Shown: positions 10,618-22,804 of the stretch, in pieces
Numbering within the stretch: position 1 is the stretch's first letter
Layout of the letters: every line of letters begins with the position of its first letter
NCBI GenBank assembly: GCA_018417955.1
Contig: JACTVC010000009.1
Span: 186,001-250,000, forward strand
Direction: 5' to 3'
Source of the DNA: Laccaria trichodermophora
Taxonomy: Eukaryota > Basidiomycota > Agaricomycetes > Agaricales > Hydnangiaceae
DNA length: 64,000 nucleotides
Program-made: the position numbers and the translations under genes
Notes under the pieces: model-generated
Told to the model about the DNA's origin: nothing
Databases searched by the model: none
Seen by the model: only the letters and a program-made list of their open reading frames with translations

Positions 10618-12446
10618 CTAGAATAGGCACACAAAGTTGCTAGGGAAGACATTCCTTCCTTCCACCCGTCTGGCCTCATCCAACAACTCGCCACTCCACC
10701 ACCCATCATCCGGAGTGGCAGTCACCGCAATAACATCACCAGCCTGGAAATCAAACTCTTCTTCAATCGTGGCTGTGTATTCATAAAGCGCTTTTACTGT
10801 GCAATAAAACATCATCAGATCTCAAAGTCGCACTAAAATCAAAACTTGCACCTACCATAAAATAGAACCTTACTGCTCTGCGTGGGAAGCAGTGGTGGTG
10901 GCGTTTGCGCTCTACCTTCCCCAAGGCCTCCCCCAACTGGCAGGACAGGCAAGGGTTGGGAAACGCGATTCGGCCGCCGTGGTGAGGGTGATCGACGGCT
11001 GCTAGAAGCCGTTGGCTGCTGGTGCACTTCAGGCGGGGGTGGAGGGGGGTTGGTGGGTGGATCCGTACGAGGGGGTGGCTGTTGGTGGGAGCGATTGGGC
11101 GTGTGCGTACGTTGCATACCGTTCGGGGCGTGATTGGTGGCGTCGTGTGTGATTGAATGTGGAGAATGATTACCACCATTGGCCGGCGGATGGGAGATTG
11201 GTGCGGGGTTGTCGTCGATAGAGTTCTGGCGGCTGGGAGCGGGTAGGGCCTGTGGGTCTCCCGGGTACATGAGCGGTGGTCGAGATATAATCCGTTGGAA
11301 CTCTGCTAATCGGAAGCTCTGTGTTTCAGGAAGCGCTGGGTTCTGTTGGCCGGTATATGGAACAAATGCGGGCGGTTGGGGTATGGAATTGCCCGTTCCA
11401 TGTTCATGGACGAAGTTCTCGACGTCTTTTTCAGGGTCTAGCTGATCGAGCGCAGTGCGTACACGCTCACACGACTAATGAAAACAATCAGTAACTTGTT
11501 CCGGTGTGGAGAGTGAGATGATCTCACCAGATCATCAGTGACACATATAGTGGAGACATCATTTGCGTACACCCATATCACATCTTTCATGATGTCTATC
11601 CGTTCCTCCTCCAAATCCTGGCACGAATCGCAAAACGCTTTCCACTCCCCCTCCCATTCGGGTATCAAATCCAACAATCCTTTGGTAAAATTAGCCAAGT
11701 CCTTTTCGTTAGCTTGCACCGTTTGTCGAGCCCGTGTGAGCTTCAAGTTAATTCGTTCGAGATCCTTGCCTGTCATATAGGTAGCCTGCTGGGAATACGA
11801 ATTTATCCGTACACAATCCGCCTCGTATTTCTCGCGTGCTTTCTGTACGTACGCCTCTTGCGTCTGCTTTTGCTTGAACTTCTTCTCGAGGGCCGCCTGT
11901 CGTGTCCGTCGATGTTCAACCTGCGTGTCGTGAAATTGAGCAGTCCGGGCTTCGTGATCGCTGCGGATCTTGTGTGCGAGTTCCAGATGGCTTTGAGCCA
12001 TTCTTTCCGTCTCAATGCGGAGGGTGTCGAGGGAGTTTCTCAGTTCGCTGTATAGTGCGGTTGGCGAGGCACTCTGACTGAAATTTCATGCACAGCTCAC
12101 CCAATCTCATCAGAACCAATTGATAGCTTTGCTAGTTTTGCGAGCCGATGAGCGTATTCCTCCTCTATAATAGCCCTAAAATAGGTCGATCCGGTGAGAA
12201 TACATAGCATCTTGGAGGGACAAACGGGGCACACCTTTCGTTCCAAAAGCTGATCAATTCGTCCGTCGTCTTCGAAGCACCCCTCATACGCGTAAATAGA
12301 ATAGTTGGGCCATCATCTCCGGGTCCCCAGAAGGAGTTGCAGTATTCACGCGAGTGACTGCCGTTGTAAATGTCGACGTCTGGAGGCAAAGGATTCTTGG
12401 CAAAGCGAGATAGTGATGTCGCTGATTGTTGGGTCCGGGTAGCCAT
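10618..12446 (-). CDS. F-BAR and SH3 cytokinesis-type protein, paralogue 1 (Hof1/Cdc15/Imp2-like)
   Basis: Exons 12446-12235, 12175-12101, 12047-11528, 11474-10856 and 10796-10618 encode 534 residues. The first ~270 residues are an F-BAR domain: CNSFWGPGDDGPTILFTRMR, EEEYAHRLAKLAKLSIG, ELRNSLDTLRIETERM and the long helix with AREKYEADCVRINSY, then KAFCDSCQDLEEERIDIMKD. A Pro/Ser/His-rich linker of ~170 residues follows. The final 60 residues are an SH3 domain: ALYEYTATIEEEFDFQAGD, DDGWWSGELLDE and NVFPSNFVCLF. Proteins of this plan bend or bind plasma membrane and recruit ring and septum factors during fungal cytokinesis. A second intact paralogue at 54.8-58.1 kb has the same exon plan, with exons of identical length for three of five. 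The start is ATG at 12446, just before TRTQQSATSLSRF. Confidence 0.88.
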
Positions 12447-12841
12447 TAGCGGCGGCAAGGCTGGGTGAGGGGAAGAAAGAGACAGTAGTGAGATCAGTTG
12501 GTCGTTAATAACTTGAAAAGGGACTCGGCTTTGTGACCGACTCTCAGTTCAATCACATTCCTGCCAAATTTATACTACGTAACGACATATTCTCCTTCCG
12601 AACATAATTCCAAGTGCGCCCCTACCGCCGCTCACCGAACCTTGTGAAATTCATCCTTTATAATTTTAATCCAGGCTTCGCCGACAGCTTACACTTCCAA
12701 CCGCTGCGTTATCTTTCGGCTCTAATTTTACCAAGCAGCGGAGGAGACAAGCATCTGAATTACATTGGAAATACATACATGACCGTTATGTATCTCTACA
12801 TAATAAACAGCACACTCACACCGCCCACTCAGCCTTCGAGA
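12447..12841. other. Gap between ELP1 and F-BAR gene 1
   Basis: Promoter side of F-BAR gene 1 and 3' flank of ELP1. It is AT-rich with no coding signal that I can support on either strand. Confidence 0.55.
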
Positions 12842-15800
12842 TCATTCCATATCAAATAAATTCATCCTCCATCCCTTCCCTTGACTCAAATCCGGTTTCG
12901 AGACCTTGTCAATTGGGTTTATCTGCTTTTTCTTCTCCGCCTCCTCCATCCGCGTTAGCCATGTATCCGGCGCAGGAACTTCCGCATCTCCGTCAGTGAC
13001 AGGCCGCGCCCATATGTCTTCCACAGCAACCCTAAACTCGGCTTCAAAATCGCTGATCTCCTTTTGGAGTTCTTGCCCCTCCTGACGATGATCCGGCGTG
13101 ATTTGGAATAAATGAGGAAGAAGGTTACGGGCTTCACCTTGAAATGGAAAGAAATATCGCAAAACATGAAAGATGAGTAAGACCGTGGTCACCGAAAAAT
13201 TACCCACCTTGCGCAGCTGTAAACCTCTCGACGAGCTTGGCAATGGATTTGAGAAGATATTCCTCCTCGTCGATCGTGCCTTTGCGTCCAGATCCCACTT
13301 TTCGCTCAGCTTTCCGCTTGGACCGGGAACTTCGCCTAAAAATAACAAGGGTCATGAAAAAAAACCTCCGTCAAACATGATTGCACCTACTTTGATGACC
13401 TTGACGTTGCTGTTGGGGCGACAGTATAGCGAGTGAAAGCTGTTGCTGGCATCGAAACATCTGTCATCACGTCGATGTTTTGCAAAGCCACATCTTCTGT
13501 TCCATAAAACACATCTTTCGACGCGACATCAGCGTCTAAACGTTTCAATTAAACAAATTTGATGGATTTACCGGGTTCCTCTTCCTTTTTGATGCGTAAC
13601 TCACGAAGACGATCCACCTGCTTGCGAAGCTGAGCTTGCATTTCGCCAACTTCCTCCAAAAGCTGTGCACGGCTTTCGAGGGCTGCTGGGTGGATTACGT
13701 CCTCCAAGAGCTCAGGTTTGGATGAGAGAGTTGCCTACGAAATAAGAAGAATCATCAGCGTTGCAGGTCCGACGAGAAGCGAAAACCCTCACAATCCGCC
13801 GTGCTTCAGAGAACATATTTCCCTGGACGAATGCTATGACCGCCTCACGGGTATCTTTGGAATAATCCAATAGTACTCTGCCAGCATCTGAATGGCGCTT
13901 CTTGGAAACCAGATCCTCTGGTGCAAAAGTTATATTTCAGTTCAAGGTTGAGACTGGAGAAAGGCCAACCAGCAACTCTGTATCCCATCTCGACAAGCTT
14001 TTCCTCTGCAACGTTTTCAAGAACAGCAAGGTTGAAAAGTTCTTGCCACTGAAGGCACTTCTCGTAGGATACCATAGCCTTCGATATCTTCTTGGCCTCC
14101 ACGAAAACTGTACATGCAAGTTAGCAAACAAATTCTTGTCGAGGGCTCATATACGATTACCTTCCGCCGCCTGCTTGAACTCCCTTCTTTCGAACAGCCA
14201 ATCACCGTACAACTCCAGAATTGCCTGGAAACGACTGTCATGTTGACGATGCCCATTCACCACGCAGCAGGAGGGGAGAACTCCTACCTCAAACCGATCA
14301 GTGTTCTTCCATATCGACAATGCCAGCTCGTAAAGTCGATGGAGCTCAATGTACGAAACGGCTTCATCAAACCGCTCGGGGACTAGCTACACGTGAGTCA
14401 TAAAACCCCGGACGAACCCAGGAACGTACCAGCGAGGCTCAGATTCCGCAAAGCACTCTCATGCCTCTTGAGATGATCGTCGATGCGGAATCTCTGATAA
14501 TATCTGTCGAGCGCTCGGAGTTCTCTCAGGAATGGGAGATATTCTCGTGGATCCTGGTGCACAGCTTAGTAACAATGATCGACTTCTGATATGATGGGAT
14601 GGAATAACATACCTTTTGGGCGTGCTGAGCGATCATGAGCACAAGTGAGAAATCATACATTCCGAGGGCAGTGTCGAAAAGCCGGTCGGCATCAACGAGG
14701 AATATGATGTACTTCACAGCTTCTTCCACCAGATTTGGGTCAGATTCTATTATGATGAGTCACCGTCAGATCATGCAAATCATAGTTTGAAGAAACCCAG
14801 ACCTCGAAGGCGCAAAAGCTGCAAAAGGCCAGCTTCGTGATCTGGCGGCGTTTTCACAACGTGTGCGGTCAATATTGTGTTGATGTACTTTGCTAGGTCT
14901 ATTTTCTCCAACTCCAGGCGAATGGCGTCTGAGACTTTTGTAATTGTACCTTGTGGTTGCGGACCGCGTCTGAGAAGCCATGTTTCAAGTAAGTGCCTTC
15001 AAGACAAACTCCCTGAACTCACCCTATAGAGGTTAGGAACAGATTTAGGTGATCTACCTCGGGTATTTGATTGACGAACGAGGACGCCTTTTCCAAAAAA
15101 GTCGCCTGATCGTGATCAACAAGGACGCTAAGTTCGATCCGATGCTTTCGGCAGGCAAAAAAGGCCTTGCGATAATTGCCACTAGAGCCCCTTCAATTAG
15201 CTGTAAGTCAACCAAAAAGTAGAATCACTGACGCATCAAGATCCTGTTTAACGACCTCCATGACCAGTGGTCTTGGATTGATAGTTTCGAGATTTCCTCT
15301 CGGCATCTGAAGCACCAAGCTCATCGAGCTGGGCACGGCAGTGACAATCCGCGATCCACGTTCCAGCTTTCTGGACAAAGTCCTCGTAGAAGCAGCGTCT
15401 CCAACTTTAAAGTTCGATAACTCCTTGACGGGCACAAATATTGCTTCGTGTGTATTTGTCGTGTAGATGACAAAGTTTGAAGCAACAGTAAAGGAAGTCA
15501 CATTCCCTGATAGGATCGAGGATTCCGAATTGGCTTTTGCTGCGTTGAGCTGACCAGACTTTCCTAGGCCAATAAACACGCTGTTTGACAGATGATCCTT
15601 TTCCTTGGACGGCAGAATCACTGTTTCAACCTGCAGACAAAATTCGGGAAAGCTTGTCAGGGGGGAATCGGAGCCATCTGTGACGAAAAAATCGGTCAGA
15701 TTGCGTAACTTCAACGCGAATGACTATACATCTTATTAGGTCCCCCTTCGAGGTCTGATATATGTCTGGGGAATTGTTCAAGAGTCGACAATTTCGTGGA

Positions 15801-17944
15801 CAGGTCATTTTATCGAGATTGGTCACATCATTCCCGTTGACGTGCAAACGCGCAATCACGTCAGTCCCAATTGATGAGGTACCCAAAACAACGATCGTTG
15901 GGAGTGTATCAGCGGGGTTTTGCAAAGCTATTTGTCTCCATTGGACTGTAACGTCGTTTCGTGCATACCCAGATAGGATTTTCATGGGAGCCGTGACGGG
16001 GCCCGAGTTAGAACCAATACGTGTGTTTAGAGACCACAACTCCAGGTACCCTGATTCCCAAAGGACGGCAAGGATGTCATCTTGGGATGAGAGACTGACG
16101 TGTATTGGGGTCTTCATATTGATGAAACCGGAAGCTGATGGTGGAGAAGCCAGCGCGAGTTGATATGAAGACATGGGCGGAGGAACATTTTGTACTCGAA
16201 ATGGTGTCAGTAGGATAGTAGCTTCTCAAACAAATGTTTACGACAATGAGCATGGCGGGGTCAAATTGGACTTACAGCCGTCGAGAACCGCAACTGTGCC
16301 ACTGTCATTTGGAGGTTGGGATCTAGAGACAAATGTGTCCCATGCGTATTTTCGTTGTATGAGTTGCGCTAGATAAGGGGATGAGCGTCGAAATCAGAAA
16401 CTTGAGAGCGGGCGAATGTTACTCTGAGTGGTCAGCAACAAATAAAGGGGAACTTCTGGATGCCAAGAGACGGATGTAAAGCGACCAGGTTGTCCCGAAG
16501 GTGAAAGAGGAGCGGCAATCTCATGTTTGAGATACCTGCGATATTGATCAGTCTCACCATTAATCCTGGATGGGCATCTGGGCTTGCCAGTGATAATTTC
16601 CCGTGTTCCACAGTTGAACTAATCGAGATAGATATTAATGTGCAGACATTACAAGAAGAGGTCGTACCAATATCGCCATCGTCTCCCTCGATCCAGACAC
16701 TGAGAACATTGGAGTCTGCGTTCCAATCCAGTTCACGAACTTGATATCCCCAGCGCCTTTGGTACCCAGAATCGACGCCCTCCGCTTTCCCTCCCAAACG
16801 TTCAACTCTCAAGCTAAACTCGCCATGTCGAAGGCCATTTCTTTCGAAGAAGACAACGTCGTGTCTGCCCTCTTTTCCCGCACCGCCCCCTTCAAAACCG
16901 AACCTCTGAGTTCCAACAATGAGGTTACCGGAAGGCCTCCACACCAAAGGATGTTCAAGACCCGGAACAGCTTCAGATGTTGACTGTAAAGCAGCTTGTC
17001 TATCATAAACACGTAGCGTCCGATGGCGCAGACCATTAGCGTCTTCGGGCGAGAGGGACGACACAACGAAGAATGCGCCATCACCGCGCCAGCTTATACG
17101 TGGTTGATTATCGTCATCAGGACTTGAACCGACCTTCGTTATTGACGGGGCCTGGGCTGCCGTTTTTCCGAGAGAGCCATGAAATTGGGTTTGTTTTGAT
17201 CCCCACCCAACGTTGATAGGCGTGTCTGATAAAAAAATGCCGAGAGTTATTTCGAAAGTAAAGGTGGAAACAAAACCTCATCAAACCTTCTCCAAACTCA
17301 TCCGCATGTAGAGGCGTTTCAGACAGAACATCGAGCGCAGAAGTCATGAGAACCAGCTTCTGCTCGCCTGTCCTCGACCAAAAGTTACAAACGATCGTGA
17401 AAAAAAAGAGGTTTCTGCCCACCTGTAATAATGGCGAGCAGCGACTCGTCCGGGTTCCATGCGGCCGCTAAGATTCCCGTCTCAAAGGTTCCCTCTACTT
17501 CAGCCTGAAAGACGAGTCAGATGACTCCGAAACTTGGCCAACGAAATCCAAGTACTGGTGAATCTTCCTCTTCTATAGATACCACCACAACATCCCCGCC
17601 TCGCATAATAGCCACGATACGCCGCAGTTCCACTACGACACGAAGGGAGAGAATCTGAGTCTCGCTTGGCCCATTAGAAGAGGAAACACTCGTGAACATC
17701 GTCACTGCCGTCGGAGATATCTAGCCATCATTGAGTTCAAACACTTTAACGAAAGAAAGTACTGCACTTTATGATCGCTGTTCAATTGAGCAACACGCCA
17801 TAGTTCCACCGCGACCTCCCCATCCAAAGTTTGTTGTTCAGATGCAGCGTAAATGACATTTTCGTCGAGATCGATTGCCGTCGACGTGATATTTAGGTTG
17901 GCAAAAGACGAAGATTCTGTGGCGATAAGAGTGAGATTCCGCAT
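12842..17944 (-). CDS. ELP1: Elongator complex subunit Elp1 (Iki3/IKAP)
   Basis: A long multi-exon gene from MRNLTLIATESSSFANLN at 17944 to KGWRMNLFDME at 12842. The first half is two WD40-type propellers: WNPDESLLAIITG near 17.44 kb, then ISWRGDGAFFVVSSLSPED, LRVYDRQAALQSTSEAV, LVWRPSGNLIVGTQRF, and DIVFFERNGLRHGEF-like text, all close to Elp1 motifs. The second half is helical TPR-like repeats (LVDADRLFDTALGMYDFSLV, KAMVSYEKCLQWQELFNLAV), ending in the dimer-forming C-terminal region with its basic stretch (KSGSRR-type residues near 13.28 kb). Elp1 is the scaffold of Elongator, which adds the cm5 group to wobble uridines of tRNA. It is head-to-head with EFG1, with 182 bp between start codons. 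I did not fix every exon joint. Confidence 0.88.
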
Positions 17945-18126
17945 GATAACCCAGTCAAGAAATCAGGATCTCGTTGAAAACATTTCGCCCGATAATTTGG
18001 TGAATTCGGATCGTGATCACAAAGGCGTTGTTAGTCACTGAGGATGGAACCAAACAAAAGCTGTCCACTCCTCCTCGCTCATATCGTCCGCGCCCGGCTT
18101 TACATTTCAGAAGCTCAAGGCGGCAG
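17945..18126. promoter_or_regulatory. Shared ELP1/EFG1 divergent promoter region
   Basis: Only 182 bp separate the start codons of ELP1 (-) and EFG1 (+), so both promoters and 5' UTRs must share this DNA. Both products act in translation capacity (tRNA modification, rRNA processing), which fits common control. No clear TATA box is seen. Confidence 0.5.
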
Positions 18127-19059
18127 ATGGCACCAGTACGGACGCACGGCGGGTCGTCGGTCCCGGAGGCCTCGACTTCTAATCGAGCTGCCCCGTCGAA
18201 AAAAGCACGAAAACACAAACATCATCATGAGAGGTCGGAATCAACCAGTGCTCCTGGGGTGCAGAAACTCAAGGCCTCTTTGAGGCAGACGCGGAGACTG
18301 CTCGCCAAGGTAAACGTTGTGTCATACCTACGCTTTCGCGAGCTTGATCGTCTACATTTGTCTCTCGTTATAGGATAATCTTGCGGCTGATGTCAGAGTG
18401 GAAACGGAGCGACGCCTGAAAGCCTTAGAAGCCGAGCTGCACCAGGCGGAGATTGCAAATAAGGAGAGGGCGTTGGCTGTCCGATATCACAAGGTCAAAT
18501 TTTTTGGTGCGTTGACTTTGTTAATGTGTGCCGTGGAGTATGCTGAGGTCAATTGATAGAGCGACAGAAAGTCACCCGTAAATTGAAGCAAGCGAAGGCA
18601 CGCCTAGAATCCGCGAGCGGTTTAGAGAAAGAAGCTATTGCGTCAGAAGTATCTGCTCTCCGAGTCGACCTCAACTACACTCTTGTGCGCTCTCAATCAT
18701 TTGTTCTCTTGGGGTATCATCTGACAGCGTGTACATGGAAGCACTATCCCAAATCAAAAAAGTACATATCATTATTCCCACCGGAGATCAGGAAAGGTAT
18801 GACTGCCCCCTCCCAGGAGGACGCGGCGACCACCGCCAAGGCTCGTGAAGAAATTCGTAGTTGGATACGGCTTTGTATGGGGAAAGGCGAGCTGTCAGTT
18901 GAACCAGAGTTGCATATGGATTCAAGAAGCGATGCTAAACAAGTAATGGAGTCAAGTGGTCAAAAACAGAAGAATGACTTAAAAAATAGTTCTCGTACAG
19001 TTGGTGATCTTGTTGAGGATGATGCCTTTTTTGAGGATGATTATGAAAACAGTTCATGA
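18127..19059 (+). CDS. EFG1: rRNA-processing protein EFG1
   Basis: Exons 18127-18309, 18374-18506, 18560-18684 and 18742-19059 encode 252 residues. A basic Ser-rich start (KKARKHKHHHER) leads into the EFG1 helix block: LKASLRQTRRLLAK, ETERRLKALEAELHQAEIAN, RYHKVKFFERQKVTRKLKQA, then LRVDLNYTLHYPKSKKYISL and FPPE, the family hallmark. EFG1 is a nucleolar small-subunit processome factor needed for 18S rRNA maturation. The C-terminus is acidic and Ser-rich. The start at 18127 (MAPVRTHGG) is the first ATG in the frame with protein-like sequence. An in-frame ATG at 18013 would overlap the divergent promoter. Confidence 0.87.
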
Positions 19060-20064
19060 TATGGCCTCCTTGAATTCTTTTGTCAAAAAATACTGTGCCT
19101 TCACATCACAGCATTCTACATCCAAAGGTTTACTTGATCAGGTATCTATCTTCAGGAAGCTCCTGATCATCAGGGAGCTTGATGAGGAACTAATAAACTT
19201 TGATTTCACTCAGGATTCAAGCAAGTTATGTGTATTATGGTTAGGGTTAGAACAAACGGAAGTCATAAAAGAAAGAGCCCACCCAGCCAGAGTGGCCAAA
19301 GTGGGACAGGAAAATATTGAGACGGTGCATGCACCGAAGCACATACAAGCCGCAGACACCCCCTGAGGACAAGGTCGCCGTGCTATGGAGGATCTCCACG
19401 GCCCATAAGCCCAGGTACTTGAAGGAGCTTATGCCATCAAGGTAAGTATGAGTTGTTCACTTGAACGTCTGCAGCTTTTATACCTCACGACGGCGCACGG
19501 ACCATTGATGACCTTACATCATCAATTGATGGTGTCGTGAGCAATGTAAACTCACCTGCAACTCATCTCATCAATACTAGCCTTGACTCTTTACAACAAG
19601 AAAGGAGCCCAAACCAGTCATCTTCATTCTTTTTTTTTCAGTTCATCGGCAGAAAATACTCTCCAACTTCACTGTGACTTTTTACATGTGGGAAGATCGT
19701 GATACTCAACCAAAAGATGATCGAATTCGAATGATTTTGTTGACTACCAACAAAAGGTACAGAAAAAGGTGTCTCAGGGTATTTTTTAATGTTCCGTTGG
19801 CGTGAAGAAACTTCAAAAAAGTAAAGGAAAGTAACCGAGTCTGGGAGATGTTGGAAAATCAAATTGTTACTTTTGCATCAGCGGGTGACACTGAATAATA
19901 ATCAGGCGATCCGGAATTGCGGCAACGGCCGTTAGGGTGGAATTGCCAAGGACCTTTTGGGATTTCGAGGTTGGCGTTGATCCCAAGTTTCCCAATCTCT
20001 TCCTCAACCCTTGCATCAAACTGGCTTCCCCGTTCTCTTTTCCAAAGCTTTGGTCTGCATTTTC
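19060..20064. other. 1-kb gap with palindromes, no gene seen
   Basis: Between EFG1 and membrane copy A. It holds a near-palindrome at about 19156-19182 (AAGCTCCTGATCATCAGGGA followed by GCTT), a perfect 14-bp palindrome CGGTGCATGCACCG at 19323-19336, and a T-rich tract near 19628. A frame open to 19366 shows no protein family that I know. The right end is probably the promoter of copy A. Confidence 0.5.
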
Positions 20065-22256
20065 ATGAGCAACGGATCTCCAACAGCCTACCTGCTGTGG
20101 GCAATACTATCATGCATTGTGCGTAATCCTCCCGTTAAAAGTTCCGAACTGTTAACCCCATCTCTTTTCGCCCCGACAGTTCCTCGCCTTTCTTTGTCTA
20201 CATCTATGGGCTTATGATAGATTCAAGTGTTTGAAGTGGGATGCGGGGAGACAGCCAGGTGCTTTTAAAAGGGTTATGACGTATGTTCACTTCTCCTTCT
20301 ATGCACCACATGGCCGAGTTGATATTTCCTTCTGTCAGCTATTCCTACGTCGCCACGCTCCCTTTACTGGTTTTATTTAGCGTCTCAATGACCTCTATAA
20401 AGTTTATGGAAGGTTTGCATGACACACGCCGAAAATCACTCACTTCTAATGATCAGAGCAGGCTACGTGGTGACACCTACTGGCCAAAGTATCCACCTTT
20501 CAAAGCCAAACCTTTTTAATATCTGACCTTATTTTTACACAGTAATACCTCGACCGTTCTCCCTTTGGCAGCCGCATAACAGAGCCTGGTTGCTGCCACT
20601 CTATTTCCTCTTAAGCATTGGCTGGTCTTTTGAACTGTACGTAATCAATTGCCGCTACAAGAACAATTAATTAACCACTTAGCCATGAAGCGTTACTCAT
20701 CTAGAAGGTATTTACGATAGCACTCCCACGAAATCTCATCTTACCTTGTCCAGAGCTGGCCTTCTGGTTATTTCTTTTACATCAAGGCCCAGGCAAGCGG
20801 GCCTGGTTCCATAGTTGGGAGTTCCGGACATGGTATCTTGGTGCTTCAGTTATTACATTCTTTACAAGGCTTCGTCTTACCAAATTTATCGTAGGCAGCA
20901 TGGTCGCTATCCTTGGTATGCCTTTAACTACCCTGGTCGCGAGGAGGGACCTGGAAACGGTATGTGGATTTCAATGTTTTTGGCCCAACGATATAATTCG
21001 GTAATCTCAACAGTGTCAAGTATGGATTTTTCTGGTGGGGTCATCAGCAGGAACATCAACGACACTATGCTTTCTCTATGTCTTGGCCCGATTCCCTCAG
21101 TTCATTGAGCACGTGAAAGCAGAGGGTGCTGAACCAGATGTTGTGGTTAGACTCGCCACTTTTTATCAGCTAAATGTCCGTTTCCTTCATTGTATTAAGG
21201 CATCATATGCTTACCTAGCTGTTAATAGCGCGTTCGGGTTTTGTTTCGGTTCCTCTTCACTGTTCCTCTTTTGATAATCGCGTTGGATGGGATCAAGGCT
21301 CCGTACCCCATTGTCGGTCATCCGTAAGTTTTGTCTGGATCGCATTTGGTTGGTTTGCCAGCTCATTGTTTACCATTAGGTTCGCTTTGGGTATGCTCTG
21401 ACTCTGTAGTCCCCAACAAATACTCACTTCTTCGCTTCGGTAGATTTTCTTTTAATGATGGGTGGTATCGGTTGTTTCATATCATCAGCCATTACCCTTC
21501 TCGTAGGTTGAAACCTTTACTGCGCTGCTCAAGATCGTCTCACAATTACACAGATCTTCTTCCCCCGCTCTATAACGCAAGAGTCCGGATACAAAGCGAG
21601 AGTCCAATCACAACAGATGTCTGGCAAAACACCCACCGTCAGCTCACCACTCCCCGACTATTACGAACATGTCCGTAATCCCTCTTCTATGAAATCTACA
21701 TACCGGCGTCACCCTGTCAGTCCTGACTCGACCCTGCGAATGAATGCTTTTCAATTTCCACAACAACTTGGCCACCCTTTCCATGGACACGACCGACAGT
21801 CGCACCCAGGGCGCCGCCGTCATTCAGGTGACAGCGATATTTCTCCAGGCTATGAGTCCGATACGGAATGCGTCATGATGCCCTCAGTTGTGCCCTTTCA
21901 GCTGACGCCATCAAGTCGCTCCCAGACAGTGATGTCTGTGAAACCTGCATCCGGAGGACGCTCGGATGATACGATGTGGGAACACCAAGCGCAATCGACA
22001 GCTACGCGACGTCACTCGGCTGGCTCGTTCGCGATGCATGCAAAGCCTACCCATTCAGACGCAGCAGTATCTGCGTCACAAGAAGATCACCGGGGACGAC
22101 CCGGAGTCTCCAACCAGCTACATCCCTATGTGAGCCTTACCTTGCCGTCCCGAATTATAGTCTCATTTTCTTCGAACTTTGATCCAGGTGATGACTTTCA
22201 CTTCTCCAATAGATCTGCTTGATCTCCCAGATGTCGGCCACCCCCACCATGTCTAG
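20065..22256 (+). CDS. Multi-pass membrane protein of a basidiomycete family, copy A
   Basis: Fourteen exons keep frame: 20065-20118, 20180-20280, 20339-20412, 20462-20488, 20543-20636, 20691-20707, 20754-20840, 20895-20959, 21014-21175, 21229-21323, 21380-21390, 21444-21502, 21554-22129, 22188-22256 (496 residues). Seven hydrophobic segments lie in the first ~300 residues, with marks such as AYDRFKCLKW, PRPFSLWQPHNRAW, EELAFWLFLLHQGP, FLVGSSAGTSTTLCFLYVLA, VLFRFLFTVPLLIIALDGI and IFFPRSI. A polar Ser/His-rich tail of ~200 residues ends with TFTSPIDLLDLPDVG. Copy B at 37.9-39.9 kb shares the same landmarks in order. I know no function; topology suggests a seven-helix receptor- or transporter-like protein. 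Exons 6 (17 nt) and 11 (11 nt) are microexons required to keep the conserved frame. Confidence 0.8.
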
Positions 22257-22718
22257 CAAAATTACACCTATCCAACTCTCAGTAACATCTTACGCTGTGC
22301 ATTCTACTGAACTACTCTATACCCTCCAATCTAACGACCTGTACGACCCATCTTTATCTTTTTGTTTATTTAAGTTACTGTACATCTCATACCGATCTAT
22401 TCCTCCTTTTTGCATTGCTTTTTTGCTTATTGACAATTTCACGGATTTCTTGTATTATAATCGATGTTCTACAAATTAACGCGCCGATGCTATCATCAAC
22501 GTTTTGTATTTTTGAAAAAGGTTGCAATTGTCAACTACATAGTTGTCTCCAACTGCAAAATGGCGTCCCAACTTCGCTGAAAATGTGAGTCTACCGGAAC
22601 GAAATCTCCATGCTTGGCCAGCCTCCAAATCTTCGAGAAACTGGACGGTGCGGCCCCGGCCCGGAAAGTCAATGCGGGCCGGATCAGGCTGAAAATATTG
22701 CACGCCTTTTGAACGTCA
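22257..22718. other. Gap between copy A and the aldo-keto reductase
   Basis: 3' flank of copy A, T-rich, followed by the promoter of the reductase gene. No coding signal on either strand that I can support. Confidence 0.5.
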
Positions 22719-22724
22719 TATAAG
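22719..22724 (+). promoter_or_regulatory. Likely TATA box of the aldo-keto reductase gene
   Basis: TATAAG within GTCATATAAGGACA, about 85 bp before the start codon at 22805. Position and sequence fit a core promoter element with a short 5' UTR; not proven. Confidence 0.5.
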
Positions 22725-22804
22725 GACACTTCGCGATCATTGACCCCCTGCCTTCTCATCCATCCACCACCGTTCGCCACTTTGAAACCTCACTACCTAT
22801 ACCA

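Noticed and set aside
12101..12123. A 23-nt intron in F-BAR gene 1 (GTGAGC to TTTCAG)
   Set aside because: Too short to splice; a 53-nt intron ending CTATACAG restores ELRNS as in the paralogue.
19236..19252. GGTTAGGGTTAG, like a telomere repeat
   Set aside because: Only two units with no extension; expected by chance in 64 kb.
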